DNA from: Homarus americanus
Lineage: Eukaryota; Arthropoda; Malacostraca; Decapoda; Nephropidae
DNA: 64,000 bases
NCBI RefSeq assembly: GCF_018991925.1
Contig: NW_024756415.1
Span: 196,501 to 260,500 of the forward strand
Direction: 5' to 3'
The position numbers were made by a program, and so were the translations under genes. This document shows, piece after piece, positions 23,795 through 39,570 of the stretch. Positions within the stretch are counted from its first letter, which is position 1, and every line of letters starts with the position of its first letter. The notes beneath the pieces are model-generated. The model was not told where the DNA came from. It did not search any database and saw nothing but the letters and a program-made list of their open reading frames with translations.

Positions 23795-25415
23795 AATTAA
23801 TCCCTGAATATAAATAACCTTAATCTCTATTTAACACATTTCGCAGTTCCACACTTACACATATTATCAACATATATTTGACGTTGTAATGATAAACACT
23901 ACATCATAATTACCATCCTAAGTCTTAAAATAAATCCTTGAAATATTTACACCACCATTCGGTCTTCAACTACAGTCGGGAGTCAATGCAGAGGGCCACA
24001 AAATTCGCCTGAGTGGATACGTATTAACACTAAACTGCGGCAGTACCCAACACACCTCGCTCCTCCCTCTCACCACACTGCCAAAGTTTCACCATGATCG
24101 GTGCCTGGATACAGGAGTTATGAAGCAGAAACTAATATTCAATTTAGTCTGTATTTTTTAAACCGTGTGATGGTCTAGGGGGAGGTACACCACGTCTGAC
24201 AGTTTGACCAATAAAGGATAAAAACAACTGAAAGGTGACGCCGAGCCTTGACCCTCAACTCTATACTCATGATGACCAGTGCATGGAAACTAGTTATCGT
24301 ATGGAAGTGATTATTCTATAGATAGACAGAGAGGCAGATACAAACAGATGGACAGACATATACAGATAGTCAATCAGTCACAGAATCAATAAGAATTTGG
24401 GTTTCATAGAGGCGACTATCCCAAATAATAATACCAGTGTGGAAAATAATAAGAAAATATTCATGAAATTTTGAAAGATGAGAATAATCTTTTTTTTTTG
24501 CAAACAAACAAACAAGCAAGAAAAAAAGACCCAAATTGAGAAAAAATGTACATGAAAACATATTTTAAAATTAATACAAGAAAGAGAAAATAATACATGA
24601 AGAAAAAATATATACAAGAAATACAAATTAAAGAAGAAGTTACAGACAGACAGAAACACTACCATTAGAAGAGTAACTGTGAACACCAGAGAAAGCGTGA
24701 GAGACTAACACTTACACAGTCGTTCAACACCTTTGGATTGTATGAAGATTAGACCCCAGTTTATATCACCTTAAAGTTAACCTAACCTAACCTAACTCCC
24801 CTCGGGCAGGGTTAAGATGTTTAATCATAAGGTGAAATAAGATAGAGGTGACTAGTGTTTTAACACGGATACAGGGAGGACAGTCATCAACACTAGCGTT
24901 AACGAGGGAGGGTGTTAAGCGTCCCCCTGTACCGTACTCGTGGGTCGCCGCTGGTCACGTGTCTTTCTCAAACAGCACACTCAGCCCCCGTCTCCCCCAC
25001 CAGTTGATCCTCTACTTCATGTGAAATCCAGTTATATACCTCAAGCACGTGGTAGCTCTCTATATCATCCTGGGCTCGAATTCATAGAAGTTCATAAGTT
25101 ATTTTTCCTCCCTAACTGGTGATGCATAAACGTATCTTACTGACTCATATTAACAATGACACAAAGATGGCAGCCAAAAGTACCCGAGACTCTACCGTAA
25201 CTGGATGTTTTCTCTTATCCCCAGTTACGGTAAAACTCTTTCAGGTGTGAATATTTGAAAATAAGACCCTAGCATCCTCCTCCGCCCCCAGTTAATAAGA
25301 TGATGGGGAAGTTTTTATTAAATCTAGCTTAAGGCGTCAGATTTATCATAAGGTTACCACATGAAGAGTCTTCTGCCACATCTAGGTCAATGTTCCACCT
25401 TTATGTTACTCTCAC
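23792..25415. other. AT-rich unique sequence
   Basis: A short telomere-like run lies at 24778-24795 and a T10 run near 24490. No credible frame or RNA gene in about 1.6 kb. Confidence 0.45.
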
Positions 25416-25850
25416 CTGGGGAAATCATTGTACCTGTATTTCATATTTAAGTTTTTACCTGGCAACAATATTTCAGATAAAACTTTCTGAATCTGAATAC
25501 CTAACCTATGAATACTGTATCTCCATGTAATTACTGTATCTGTATTTTGTATCTACTGTAAATCTATGTTGATATTTTTGAACAAGCTTTTTCTGTATAT
25601 TTTGATCACCATGTAGAAATTACTGTAACAATACTTTGAAACTAAATCTATTCTCGTACACATATTTCAGAACAAACTTTCTACATATGACAACCAAATG
25701 GAATTTACTGTACCTGAACTGAAAACAATATCTGTATTTATATTCCTCATTAAACTTTCTCAATAGGACACAGCCACCATAAAGAAATTACTTTTGCTAT
25801 ATTTTCTAACTAAATTTGTACTTGTAGTGATATTTCTGACTCGACACCTG
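25416..25850 (+). repeat. Ancient ~85 bp tandem repeat, five copies
   Basis: Diverged copies share an opening ATGTAGAAATTACTGTA-like word, an AACTAAATCTAT-like middle and an ATATTTCAGAACAAACTTTCT-like end (split here by decay). Openings lie near 25421, 25523, 25610, 25693 and 25776, with the last three spacings at 83-87 bp. Identity between copies is low, so this is an old array not obvious to simple tandem-repeat detection. Confidence 0.7.
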
Positions 25851-25859
25851 ACTATATGA

Positions 25860-26050
25860 CGAGGTTCAGAGGAGAGCGGTGAGAGGGGAAGAGTGTGTGA
25901 GAGGGTGGTGGAGAGGGAGATGAGAGGGTAAAGGAGAGTGAAGAGGAGAGTTAGTGAGAGCAGAGCTTTACGACGGTCTAAGAGCATTAGGAGGAGGTGG
26001 TGTGGAAGGGTAGTGAGGTGTGGTGGTGAGGTGTGGTAGTGAGGAGGTGT
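25860..26050 (+). repeat. Purine-rich GAGAGG/GTGAGG tract
   Basis: Low-complexity sequence, GTGGTGAGGTGTG-like at its 3' end. Confidence 0.7.
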
Positions 26051-27459
26051 GAAAGGGTTCTAAATAAGTGTTTGTTTTACATCAGTGTCTTAGTAAAAAT
26101 ATATTTACCCACCAATCCTACACATTCATTAAATAGTTTCAACCCACTATATCATTCTACAGGTACAGTACCTCACCACACCCTACAAAACTCAAGTCTC
26201 CCTTAAATTCATAAACAACGAGGCAAAGTCATCACTCACACACACACACAAGGTTAACTAGGGGGGAAAACTCCATATTGTGAAGACCTACCAGGTATAT
26301 CACCGGAGCATCACCTTATATCACAAGAACCAAGAACCGGAGGCCAATAACACCCGTAATACTGCCGCAGTCATAAGTTAATGTCGCTTCATAAGTGGAT
26401 ACGAGGAATTGGGTCTTGTTACGATACAATCTCAGAGCAATTTCCATGGTATTTTTGTCGTCAATTTTGTCTCGTTGCTTTTTGTTAAAAACCCAGCGAG
26501 ATGCGTCCTTCACATCACCAGTCACAAGGGGAAGAATTGCAGATGTTTGCTGGCATAAAGAAGGAGAGGGGGGGATGGTAACGGATGGAGAGGGAGAGGG
26601 GGGGGCGGAGGAGATGAGAGAGAAAGGATGAGGGGGAGGATGGGTGACGGAGGAAAGGGGTTAGGGGAGGGGATGAAATAGAGAGATGGAGATGGAAGGT
26701 GGTAATAGTCTGATATAGTTGTCACTCTGGTAGCTGAAACATAAATCTACCTGTTTACTGTTCACATCCATAGCTGGCATCTCCTTAAGTCTAACATTCT
26801 CAGTGACATCATATAACTCTTGAAGATTTCTACTCGTTATTCTTTTTTCTTTCTTTGTTTTCATTTTATTTTACTTTTCAGGTTTTCTACTTTTCGTTAG
26901 GGGAGCTTCTACTCGGGGGATTTCCTAACAAGTGTACAACTACCTTAACACACACTCTTCCATCTAAACAACAGTGTATTTGTCTTTGATATTTCTATAA
27001 ACCCAGACATTTTACCCTAAGATTCCCCCCCCCCCTCCACCCCTCTTAACAAAGTACACAGACTCAGTCCACAGTTCTCACACTTCCCCACCATAACTCT
27101 TAGGAAGCTTCAAGGGTGTTTAAAGGGGGGTTTCAAGGGGAGTAAAGGGGGTCTCTCCGTCACCCTCTCCAGCCCCTGAGTGGATGTATAGGCTTAACCA
27201 CTACCACCAAGCTCAATATCCTTTAAATATTTTCTTTCCTCCAAGTTTATCTATAGTCAATGTAATCTCCACGCCAATTTACTACCATCTTTGTTTGGTA
27301 ACTTTGAGAGAACTACTTCGGTGTCTTCTATCATCTTTAAGTTCAGGACAAAACATAAAATGAGACTTTTGTGGGAATTTAGTCAAAGTCCTCCAGCTCC
27401 TTCCTTAAGACTCATCAACCTCTTATGTTTTACTCTTGAAATTTTTTTTAATCCATCAT
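26051..27459. other. Mostly unique sequence with a purine tract
   Basis: The purine tract GGAGAGGGAGAGG lies at 26565-26700 and a C10 run near 27026. Short (CA)n near 26238. No gene seen. Confidence 0.45.
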
Positions 27460-27842
27460 GACAACAACCGTGGTGATGGTGGTGGTGGATGAGGTGGTAG
27501 TGGTGGTGGTAGTAGTGGTAGTAGCAGTGGTGGTGGTGGTGGTGGATGAGGTGGTAGTGGTGGTGGTAGTAGTGGTAGTAGCAGTGGTGGTGGTGGATGA
27601 GGTGGTAGTGGTGGTGGTAGTAGTGGTAGTAGCAGGTGGTGGTGGTGGTAGTGGTGGTGGTAGTAGTGGTAGTAGCAGTGGTGGTGGTGGATGGTGGTAG
27701 TGGTGGTGGTAGTAAGTGGTGGTGGTGGATGAGGTGGTGTAGTGGTGGTGGTAGTAGTGGTAGTAGCAGTGGTGGTGGTGGATGAGGTGGTAGTAGTGGT
27801 GGTAGTAGTGGTAGTAGTAGTGGTGGTGGTGGTGGTGGTGGC
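27460..27842 (+). repeat. 51 bp minisatellite of GGT/AGT triplets
   Basis: GGTGGATGAGGTGGTAGTGG followed by GGT, AGT and AGC triplets. The GGTGGATGAG word repeats at 27541 and 27592, a 51 bp period. Later copies carry indels (27690-27740). Confidence 0.92.
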
Positions 27843-27943
27843 GATCCTTCTAAGTTCTAAACACTGACGTAAGTGTGTTATAACTTCTTTACTGCCCCGT
27901 CTATACTCCACGCCTCCAACATCCCCTATATAGCACCCACCTA

Positions 27944-28056
27944 CTCACTTATCCTCACTCCCCTTCTCTCCTCCCCCTTTACCCTCACTCCCCTTCTCTC
28001 CTCCCCCTTTACCCTCACTCCCCTTCTCTCCTCCCCCTTTACCTCCCTTCACCCCA
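27944..28056 (+). repeat. 30 bp minisatellite, three perfect copies
   Basis: Unit CCCTTCTCTCCTCCCCCTTT, then ACCCTCACTC, repeated three times without mismatch plus a partial copy. Confidence 0.95.
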
Positions 28057-28199
28057 CCATCGTCATCAGTCCTCGACAATCCCTGCTGTCACGGCCACAC
28101 AACAGATAACATCACCACGCCGGCCTGTTAGTGGTGTGGCGAGGTGTGACGTCTCCCACACTCACTCCCCAACCACCAGGGTTTTAATAATCCCCGGAG

Positions 28200-28430
28200 C
28201 CGGAACCTAAACTTATTCAACCAAACCTAAATTAACTTAACCTCATGAATTCTAACTTAACATCACCTTATATAACCTAACTTTATCCAACCTTAAACTA
28301 ACCTAATCTAACCGAACCAAACTACTCATAATTAAACATATATCAAGCTTAACTTATTATACCAACAAACCTGAGCCAAATTAACCTAACTCTTAACCAG
28401 AACTAACCAAACTTAACCTAATGAAACCCC
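28200..28430 (+). repeat. Degenerate CCTAA telomere-like block
   Basis: AACCTAA, AACTTAACC and ACCAAACC words with heavy drift. Confidence 0.65.

Positions 28431-31709
<3,279 letters not shown>

Positions 31710-31748
<39 letters not shown>
31710..31748. repeat. (GT)n microsatellite
   Basis: About 20 GT units, abutting the truncated end of the LINE. Confidence 0.93.
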
Positions 31749-31749
<1 letters not shown>

Positions 31750-32111
31750 CGTTTCATTTACCCATATATCTACCAATAAACTGTTAAAAAAAATGAATTG
31801 CTTTCCAGGGTATACAAACAGACACACATAGTTCGTCAGTTTAAGTGTCAATCTCATCGCGTTCAGGGGCCGGGCGAGCAGCGTTCACATTTTGAGCTAC
31901 AGAAAGGCTATTACGACATCGTAAATACAGAAGCGATTGCTATTGAAACCTTTATAGCCATCCGATTATTTATGGTGTTTGTGATGACTGTTTGTGTGTT
32001 GAAGGTCGTCACTCAGTCAGGCATAAAAACAATGCAACGTCGCGATCTTTTCATATATACATACCAGTTGTTGTTGTTAGTGTAAAGGGTGAAAGTATTA
32101 CGCTCACTTTT
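31749..32111. other. Unique sequence
   Basis: Two short frames with no recognisable domain. No feature seen. Confidence 0.4.
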
Positions 32112-32250
32112 TAATAATAATAATAATAATATAATAACTACAATAACAAAAAGTAATAATAATAATAAGTACAATAATAATATGTAATAATAATAATAAT
32201 AAGAACAGCAAGAACAACAATAACAACTACAATACTAACAACAGCACAAC
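32112..32250. repeat. Degenerate (AAT)n/(AAC)n tract
   Basis: AATAATAAT blocks broken by ACTACAATAACA. Confidence 0.8.
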
Positions 32251-32439
32251 AACCCCCCCTACATCTGGGTGGCCACACGAAGCAGCGTCCCAGACTATAC
32301 CCCAAACTATAACATTCCTTGGAGGCGTCTGGTATTTATGTCTCACTTCCTCTGTCCTTTTACTTCCTCCTCCTATGATTTATCGAGCACGTATATTTCT
32401 TTATGTATTCTGACATTTTTCTCTTTATTTGTTTGGCCC

Positions 32440-32668
32440 CTTGAGGAAGATGACTTAACTATTTGAATACGATGACTTTAACTCCTTGAATACGATGACT
32501 TTAATTCCTTGAAAACGATGCATTAATTCCTTGAAATCGATGACCTTAACCCCTGAAAAAGATGACTTAACTCCTTCAAAACGATATCTAACCCTTTGAA
32601 TATGATGAGCTAACCCCTTCAGTACTCAAAGGGGTTAAGTCATCATACTCAAGGGGTCAATGTAAGGT
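32440..32668 (+). repeat. 22-24 bp tandem repeat ending in inverted copies
   Basis: Eight diverged copies of TTGAATACGATGACTTTAACTCC run forward (split: TTGAATACGATGAC, then TTAACCCC), then two copies in reverse orientation (ACTCAAAGGGGTTAAG, then TCATCATACTCAAGGGG). The last forward and first inverted copies form a hairpin with arms of about 34 bases and a loop of a few bases near 32620. Confidence 0.82.
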
Positions 32669-33255
32669 AGCTGTCAAAAGTCCTTCGAAACATGAAAATA
32701 TCTGGTTTCTATTCGCGGGCTAAATAGGTATTCTACTTACACTCCCTCTTATCTCTCTGACCTCTAAGTAGATAAGCCAAATATTGTTGTGTCCAGGGAA
32801 TTTTGTCCCCAACCTTACCTGTATTTACACTTTAATATATTCTATTTAGATATTCCTACTTTTGCTAAATATTTTCCTGTATCGGTAATATTAACTTTTT
32901 TGGGGTGGTGGTGGTAGGTGGGGTATTAAATAATACTATCAAATAATTCCGAACATTATAAATATTTACTCCATATTTTCCCTGGTAATCATAACATTTT
33001 AGAAAAGTACCAATAACTCTCAATAACAACCTTATGATTCCACCTTCAATAAACCTTAAATAGTGTGATTTATTACTCATTATGTTATTAAAACTAACTT
33101 AACAGTTAACCAGGTGAGGACCGACAATCATTATCCGCCATAAGTAATTCTGGCAATAATTAAATTCCCGGCAGGTAAATATGAAATGAATATAACTAAG
33201 GTACCACTAAACGCCGGTGTTGCTGACAGCTCAAACCACTGTTACTAATTTACCT
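32669..33255. other. AT-rich unique sequence
   Basis: No feature seen. Confidence 0.45.
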
Positions 33256-33258
33256 GAG

Positions 33259-33325
33259 TGTCTGTCCGTCCGTCCGTCTGTCTGTCCGTCCGTCTGTCTG
33301 TCCACCTGTCCATCTGTCTGCCTAT
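33259..33325. repeat. (GTCC/GTCT)n microsatellite
   Basis: GTCTGTCCGTCCGTCC pattern of alternating tetramers. Confidence 0.88.
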
Positions 33326-33850
33326 CTGTACCCACTAATAGGTACCTACGTTTTTGAAACTCGGAAAATGGGATGCCCGCAAGGAATGACTTTTGTAATA
33401 AGACATGAAAATTGGTGGTGGTCCGGGGGGTGAGTACAGGTAGTAATTACGAGGTGTATCTACCTGTCACAATCCCCCTCGTCTACCTCTCACTCACCTA
33501 TATACTTAGTCTACAGTAACATACAATACCACGCGCCTATGAACTATAACAACAAATCTTATAATGAATATCTGTTTTCAAATTATACAATGCTCTCCAA
33601 CATCTGTCTCGTCAACATGTGGAATACAGATTAACACCCTCAAACACCTGCCTCCTCACGTCAGGTCAGATATCATCATGACCTCAGCCATCTGTTTCAT
33701 CAATATCTAGCAGAGGCTGTATGTCTTAAGCACCTGCCCTGTCCATCGCTCTCAGACCACCTGAAATATGTGTGAGGCGGAGGCAGGCAATCAGCTGTGA
33801 TCGATGACGTTTACAAATAGGATCTACTTATTCCTGGGTGTGATACCTGA
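33326..33850. other. Unique sequence
   Basis: No gene, RNA or tandem repeat seen. Confidence 0.4.
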
Positions 33851-33854
33851 CAGA

Positions 33855-34200
33855 AATTATCTAACTTAACTTATCCTACTCTAATTTGACCTATGCATAA
33901 CCTAATCTGACTGTACTAAACGCATCTATAGCATAACCTAACTAACCTAACTTTACCTTAACGTATCCATAACCTAACCTAATCTAATTTACCCTACTCT
34001 TAACTTTACTTATTCATGACCCAACCTGACTTTATTAAACCAACCCATATAACCTAACCTAACCTAATGTAAACTTATCCCACTGTAACTTAATTTATCC
34101 ATAAATTAACCTAATTTGCCCTAATATTTTTCCAACCCTGACCTAATCTAACCTACACCGAACATAACTTAACGTAACATAACTTAATCAAACCAGCTAT
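33855..34200 (+). repeat. Degenerate CCTAA telomere-like block with internal ~60-120 bp pattern
   Basis: AACCTAACCTAA words mixed with TATCCATAACCTAA and TTTACTTATTCAT words. The phrase (T)ATCCATAA or ATTCATGA recurs at about 33965, 34013 and 34098, suggesting an old larger unit. Confidence 0.65.
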
Positions 34201-35161
34201 ATTTTATCCGAAAATTCAGGACCGATTTCGAGTCTGAGTCCGGTTGTTGTTTTTGTCCGTAATAAGACCATGGCCCTGGAAACAACATTTTTTTTTTTCT
34301 TTATTTAGAACACAACAATTTTCGTGTATGCAGGAGGTACACGGGGCGTCCTCTGGGCTGCCTGGGTCAGTCATGTCGTGTCTCATGATTCATGCAAGAC
34401 GACAGCTCGACGCCCTGGTCTCATTACTCATCCACCACCACCTGCCTGCCTGCCCGCCCACCTCCTGGCGTGCCGATTCTCGCCCTTACACCATCTGGTG
34501 GGTAATTATAATCACCTGCTTATATATAACACCTGTGGGGCACCAAGACCCACCTGTCTGATTCATAACTCCTCTCTACATCACCTGCCCACCTCATTTT
34601 ACACTCATCTTTACACCACATGCTGGTCACTTACAGCCACTTGGCGTCACCTGGATTCTTAATTAGCAAAGGCTTAAAAATAATTATTTCCCTCACCAAC
34701 GCAACATCGATAGTCTAAAATGTTGTGGTCACTCAGGGAAGGTCGCAGGTCACTCACCTCACGAGTAATCACATTCGAGATCCTACTGAGAAGAAATTTC
34801 CAACCAAGTTTTATCAAAATTGAACACTGTATAAAACTGAAGGTGATTCTGTCATGGCGGCAAGAGACAGGCACTTAAACCAGGTGGGTAAACCCTACAT
34901 TAGTAAATCAGTCAAGAACAGTGAGCACAGGACTGTTACTCAGACAACATCCTGCCCGACTACCTCACTAAAAATTAATTCTTTTAAATTAATTGCTAAT
35001 TCAATTTCTATCAAATAAATTGGTAATTATACCATGGGATTATATTCTCAATCACCCGTAGGTTATATTTTCCCCATGACTGATGATAAGAGAACAGCGC
35101 CTGTAGTGTAGCACAGTCCTCATCATTGTGCAGTAGTCTCTCTTGCTACCCGGAGTTATGT
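34201..35161. other. Unique sequence, no confident gene
   Basis: A T10 run lies at about 34290. Frames at 34244-34662 (+) show no recognisable domain. Confidence 0.4.

Positions 35162-35221
<60 letters not shown>
35162..35221. repeat. (CA)n microsatellite
   Basis: About 29 CA units. Confidence 0.95.
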
Positions 35222-35222
<1 letters not shown>

Positions 35223-36177
35223 GCCTAAACGCCTGGACAACGCCTGACACGCACCATTCACAGACTCCGAGTCTCACGCCGACAATAAAAACTTGTCAGT
35301 CGACTTGATGATAATTAAAAAGAACGTACAACTTTATCTTCAGAGATTGTGGAAGTTTGAGGAGCTCAGTAGATCTGACAATCATAAAACTCTCTCTCTC
35401 TCTCAGGATCGTCAGTTAAAAATTCGTTTAGGTTCTAAACAACCATATAAATTTATTATCATATAATATAATACTAAGAAAGATATGCACTGACGTACGA
35501 GTATATAATATGATTAATAATATCCCAGATAGCCTACAGCTGTCCATCAATGTAGGTTTTTAATAATGCATGGTGTCAGGTTGGTTATTATGCTCCACCA
35601 CACTGCTACATGTGCACAGTGAATTAGTCGCTGAGTAACAAATCTTATTCTTAATCCCTTGAGTATCATTTCTCAGAATTCTTATTCCCCTCTACAATAA
35701 ACTGAATAAATAAATGATAAATAGAATGTTATACACAATGTCCCTTCTCTATTGCCAGAAGTCTTTGTTATCACTCAAAAGCCCCACCACGTTACAGCAC
35801 AGGGAGGAGGACGAGTTACACAGCCCCAGTCATCATTATCTCTAACAACAGATTGTACTACCAAAAGAATTTCCCTTCCACAACTTGGCTTAATGACAGT
35901 CAATTCTCTTTTATGAAATTTACAAAACCCAAAGTTATTGTCAATAGCATTTGTCCTTGATAGACCTTTCCTTTTGTGGTCATCATAAACTAGTAAAATA
36001 TAATACAGTACAGTAATGAGAGCCTTAGAGAGCTGTTTGACTTTGCCTCCTTTGCCAGAGTCAAGCAGGACTTTAGGTTCACATATCAAGCATTCGTGTT
36101 TACCACAAATTAACCCGATGCTTAGTAGTAAAAGTTATGTTGTATAAAATTCCTACTTTGTTTACACTCCCATCAGC
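35222..36177. other. AT-rich unique sequence
   Basis: A 104-residue minus frame (36089 to 35775) begins with ATG but matches nothing I recognise. No other feature. Confidence 0.4.
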
Positions 36178-36208
<31 letters not shown>

Positions 36209-36455
36209 ACGTATTTGTTTAAGCCCATCTTTTTTTCTTTTTTTTGTGTGTGTGTGTCGGTGTGTACGTGTGTGTGTCGGTGTGTACGTGTGAAATATGT
36301 ATTGTGAAAGCGTAATGGTTTTATGTCAGACCATATGACGGAGTGGAGTACTGCTATAATAATTACATAAAAACAAAAGTACAAAATACAAGTAAGTCTC
36401 TTTCACACACACACACACACACAGACACACACACACACAGACACACACACACAGC
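36178..36455. repeat. Cluster of (GT)n and (CA)n microsatellites
   Basis: GT at 36178-36206 and 36246-36292 (the latter with two GTGTGTCGGTGTGTACGTG copies), CA at 36402-36453. GT and CA arms on one strand are mutually complementary. Confidence 0.88.
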
Positions 36456-36589
36456 AGCTAAACCAATTAACTGGTGTGTTGATGTCGGTATTTTGTGGTG
36501 AATCACTTTACAAAAAAAAAAAAATAACCAAAAACACCACAATTTTCAGATCGTGTCGCCAGTTTAAAATACTCACCGAAATTTTTTTT

Positions 36590-36975
36590 TGTAAGTCTTA
36601 TTGTGTATTAAACCTGATTACGTATTTAACTTTATTATGTATTAAACTATATTATGTATTAAACTTCATTCCTATTAAACCTTAATTTGTATTAAACCTC
36701 AATATTCAGTTAATCTTATCATGTATTAAACGTTGTCATGCATTTAATAAAACGTTGTGTATTAAGCCTAATTGTGTATTAAACCTTATCGAATATTAAA
36801 CTTAATTCTATCATAAAATATGTTATTAATGTATAGATTCACCAACCTAATTAGGCTGTATACCTAAAAATTATTAAACCATATTAGTGTCAACCTCCAA
36901 CACACATTAAACTTTATTATATATTCAACCTTATTAGTATTAAACTAATTCGGCATTAAACCTCATAATGTCTTA
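36590..36975 (+). repeat. Degenerate ~19 bp tandem repeat
   Basis: TATGTATTAAACTTTATTA-like words occur about 18 times with drift; GTATTAAAC is the best-kept core. Confidence 0.7.
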
Positions 36976-37483
36976 AACCATATTACTTTACCAATGATGA
37001 ATATTATGATTCACAAATATTAGTACGCTGAAGTTTTCCCCGTCGACTATTGACTTAAGAACAAATCAGATCGGTTCTCATAAGCTACGGTAACAAGCAT
37101 AGTAATAAAAATGACTTCGAAATTGCACTGAGACTACCTTAACTAGCTAACGTTGTGGGACTGTACTGTAGGTAGCAAAGGAAACACGCGCGGGGGGTTG
37201 GGAAATATATTCTCGACACATGTACCGACCTTAGAGTCTTCCGAGGATGACTGGAAAGCTGGAATACGTGTCAAGAGTAAAACTCCCAAGTCCACTTATG
37301 ATGCCTTTGTTACCGCACTACTTTCCGTCTAAATGAGACATATTCAATAAATACGTTCTCTCATGCCCAATTTAGTGTACGAACTTTTCAGAAACCTGGT
37401 TAGAAATCCAATATATGAAGCATTCTATTGTTTGATTTTTATGCTAACATTATGTGAATATATAAAACTTTACGAGTCAATAT
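36976..37483. other. AT-rich unique sequence
   Basis: No feature seen before the tRNA-like segment. Confidence 0.4.
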
Positions 37484-37553
37484 ACAAAATGTCAGGAATC
37501 GAACCTGAACTTCCACCTACAAACAGGGAGCGCTACCACGACACTACAAGGAC
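37484..37553 (-). tRNA. tRNA pseudogene or SINE head with intact A and B boxes
   Basis: On the minus strand the A-box-like TAGTGTCGTGG lies at 37546 to 37536 and a perfect B box GGTTCGATTCC at 37505 to 37495, about 41 bp apart as in real tRNAs. The T-arm pairs fully (TCAGG with CCTGA around TTCGATT). The acceptor stem does not pair (GTCCTTG against CATTTTG), and the anticodon stem is weak, so it is not a working tRNA. A tRNA-derived SINE is the likeliest reading. Confidence 0.6.
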
Positions 37554-37582
37554 AACACTCATTAATGTTATCACCCAAGACA

Positions 37583-37960
37583 GAGGAAGGAAGGAAGGAA
37601 GGAAGGAAGGAAGGAAGGAAGGAAGAAAAAACAGAGATAAGAAGGAAAAATGGAGATACACAGACAATAAGACAGAAAGATAAAAAGAGAGAGAGAGGAT
37701 GACCAAAAGAGGACAAAGGGGAAAGGGGGCAGGGGCAATAAAGAGAGATGGAGAAGCGTTAAAGAGACAAGGGAGAGACACTATAACACAGACATAGAGG
37801 AAAGAAAGAGAGAAAGAGAAACAAGAGAAACAGATGGAGAAATACAAAGAAGAAAAAAGAGAAAAGAGAAAAAGAGACCGACACAGAGAAGAGAAAAAAG
37901 AAAAAGACAGAAGAGGGAAGTCAACAGTTAGACAGAGAGACGAGAGAAGCCAACAGTCAG
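37583..37960 (+). repeat. (GGAA)n microsatellite and purine tract
   Basis: AAGG units are pure at 37583-37625, then AGAAAGAGAGA-type low complexity to about 37960. Confidence 0.85.
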
Positions 37961-38055
37961 ACAGACGAAATAATCAACAGCCAACTGTCAACAGGAACGT
38001 CAGTATTAAAAGTTTCCCCACTACCACCTGTCACTACAGATAACTAGGCCAGGGA

Positions 38056-38057
<2 letters not shown>

Positions 38058-38114
<57 letters not shown>
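38058..38114. repeat. (CT)n microsatellite
   Basis: About 28 CT units; a smaller CT patch lies at 38175-38195. Confidence 0.94.
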
Positions 38115-38117
<3 letters not shown>

Positions 38118-38544
38118 TTTGTCTTACTAACTCTCTATCTCCTTGTTGATTCTCTCGTTCCATTCTTATCTTTGTTCTCTCTTTCTCTCTCTCGTACACA
38201 CAATTGCCTGGCTTCCCTTTATACCACAGTGGCCACAGAAAAACATCTAAAAAAACACAAAAAAAAAACAAAATTTTTCCACCTTTTCATTCAAGCTCTA
38301 CATTGGTCAATTTCCCCCTGAACAAAAAACGTGTTTCTCATTTTCAACACAAATTTTCAGAGGGGGATTCTGGCGCGGAGTAATCGAATGAATGCGGATG
38401 AATAAGAATGAAGCATAAGAGTGATGAATGAAGAAACTCTGGTCCTAGATGGAAGTGTCAATCATGTACACGGAGAGAGAGAGAGAGAGGAGCACATGTG
38501 ACGCATCAGCTGCCACACCCATCAGTCTTATTCTCTCATGTTAT
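38115..38544. other. Unique sequence with A and T runs
   Basis: A short (GA)n lies at 38476-38490. No gene. Confidence 0.45.
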
Positions 38545-38915
38545 TAATGTACTTTTTTTTTCTGACACAAAGCGTTCCTAACTTTATTCCTCACCCTCTC
38601 AAGATGGTTTTATTTTAAAGACGATAACGCCATAACTTCTTTCATAAGATATTTATTTTATTTTTCCTGACACAAATCATTCGTAATGGTATTTTTTTTT
38701 CCTCTGAGCAGATATTTTGTTTTTCATAAAAGTATTTCTCCATATTTTCTTCCGCGGGGTTATTTTTTTTTATGAACGGGAGGGGGAGGGGGGGAGGGGT
38801 TCTGGCATAAATAATTTACAACTTATTTCCCTCTCAATTTGTTTTCCCCCAGACTGGATTATTCTATATTTTCTTTCTTTGTTTTTTTCTGACAAAAATC
38901 ATTCAGAACTTCATG
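38545..38915 (+). repeat. Ancient tandem repeat, ~90-130 bp spacing
   Basis: A TTCTGACACAAATCATTC-like word plus a following AACTT recurs at about 38560, 38666, 38800 and 38886, each preceded by a T run. Copies are much diverged. Confidence 0.5.
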
Positions 38916-39237
38916 TCCCCGGGATGTTTGCAGAGAGATCACAACACACTTAACTTCCTTAGAGAAGTTTTGGTTAAACTCATTCATTATGTTATTTCCT
39001 GAGTATATTATTAGGTTTAATTCTGGGAGTGTCACCTCATTCTTTATTGTGTGTCACTTTCCTGCCGCTGTTACTGAATAACACACTGATGAGGTGATGT
39101 TGAGATACTCTGACCTTCACGAGGGGAACCTCCCTATAGATGCTGGGGTCACTGGGCCCAAAGGTCAAGGTCATTATTATACAGTCTAAACAGAACATGT
39201 TCTATAATTTTACCTTCTATGAAGCATTCTATTTTCG

Positions 39238-39395
<158 letters not shown>

Positions 39396-39426
39396 CATGT
39401 AGATCCACAATGAAAACGTGGATAAG

Positions 39427-39570
39427 ATATATCTTGATAAAATCACACGGGAAAAGGAAACAACGGAGCACCTCAGCTTTCGTCTTTATTCAGTTGCCTC
39501 TGAAGATGTCTTGAATAAAGACGAAAGCTGAGGTACTCCGTTGTTTCCATTTTCCCGTGTGATTTTATCA

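Noticed and set aside
35775..36089. 104-residue minus frame with ATG
   Set aside because: No domain, signal or neighbour support; length is within chance for this amount of unique sequence.
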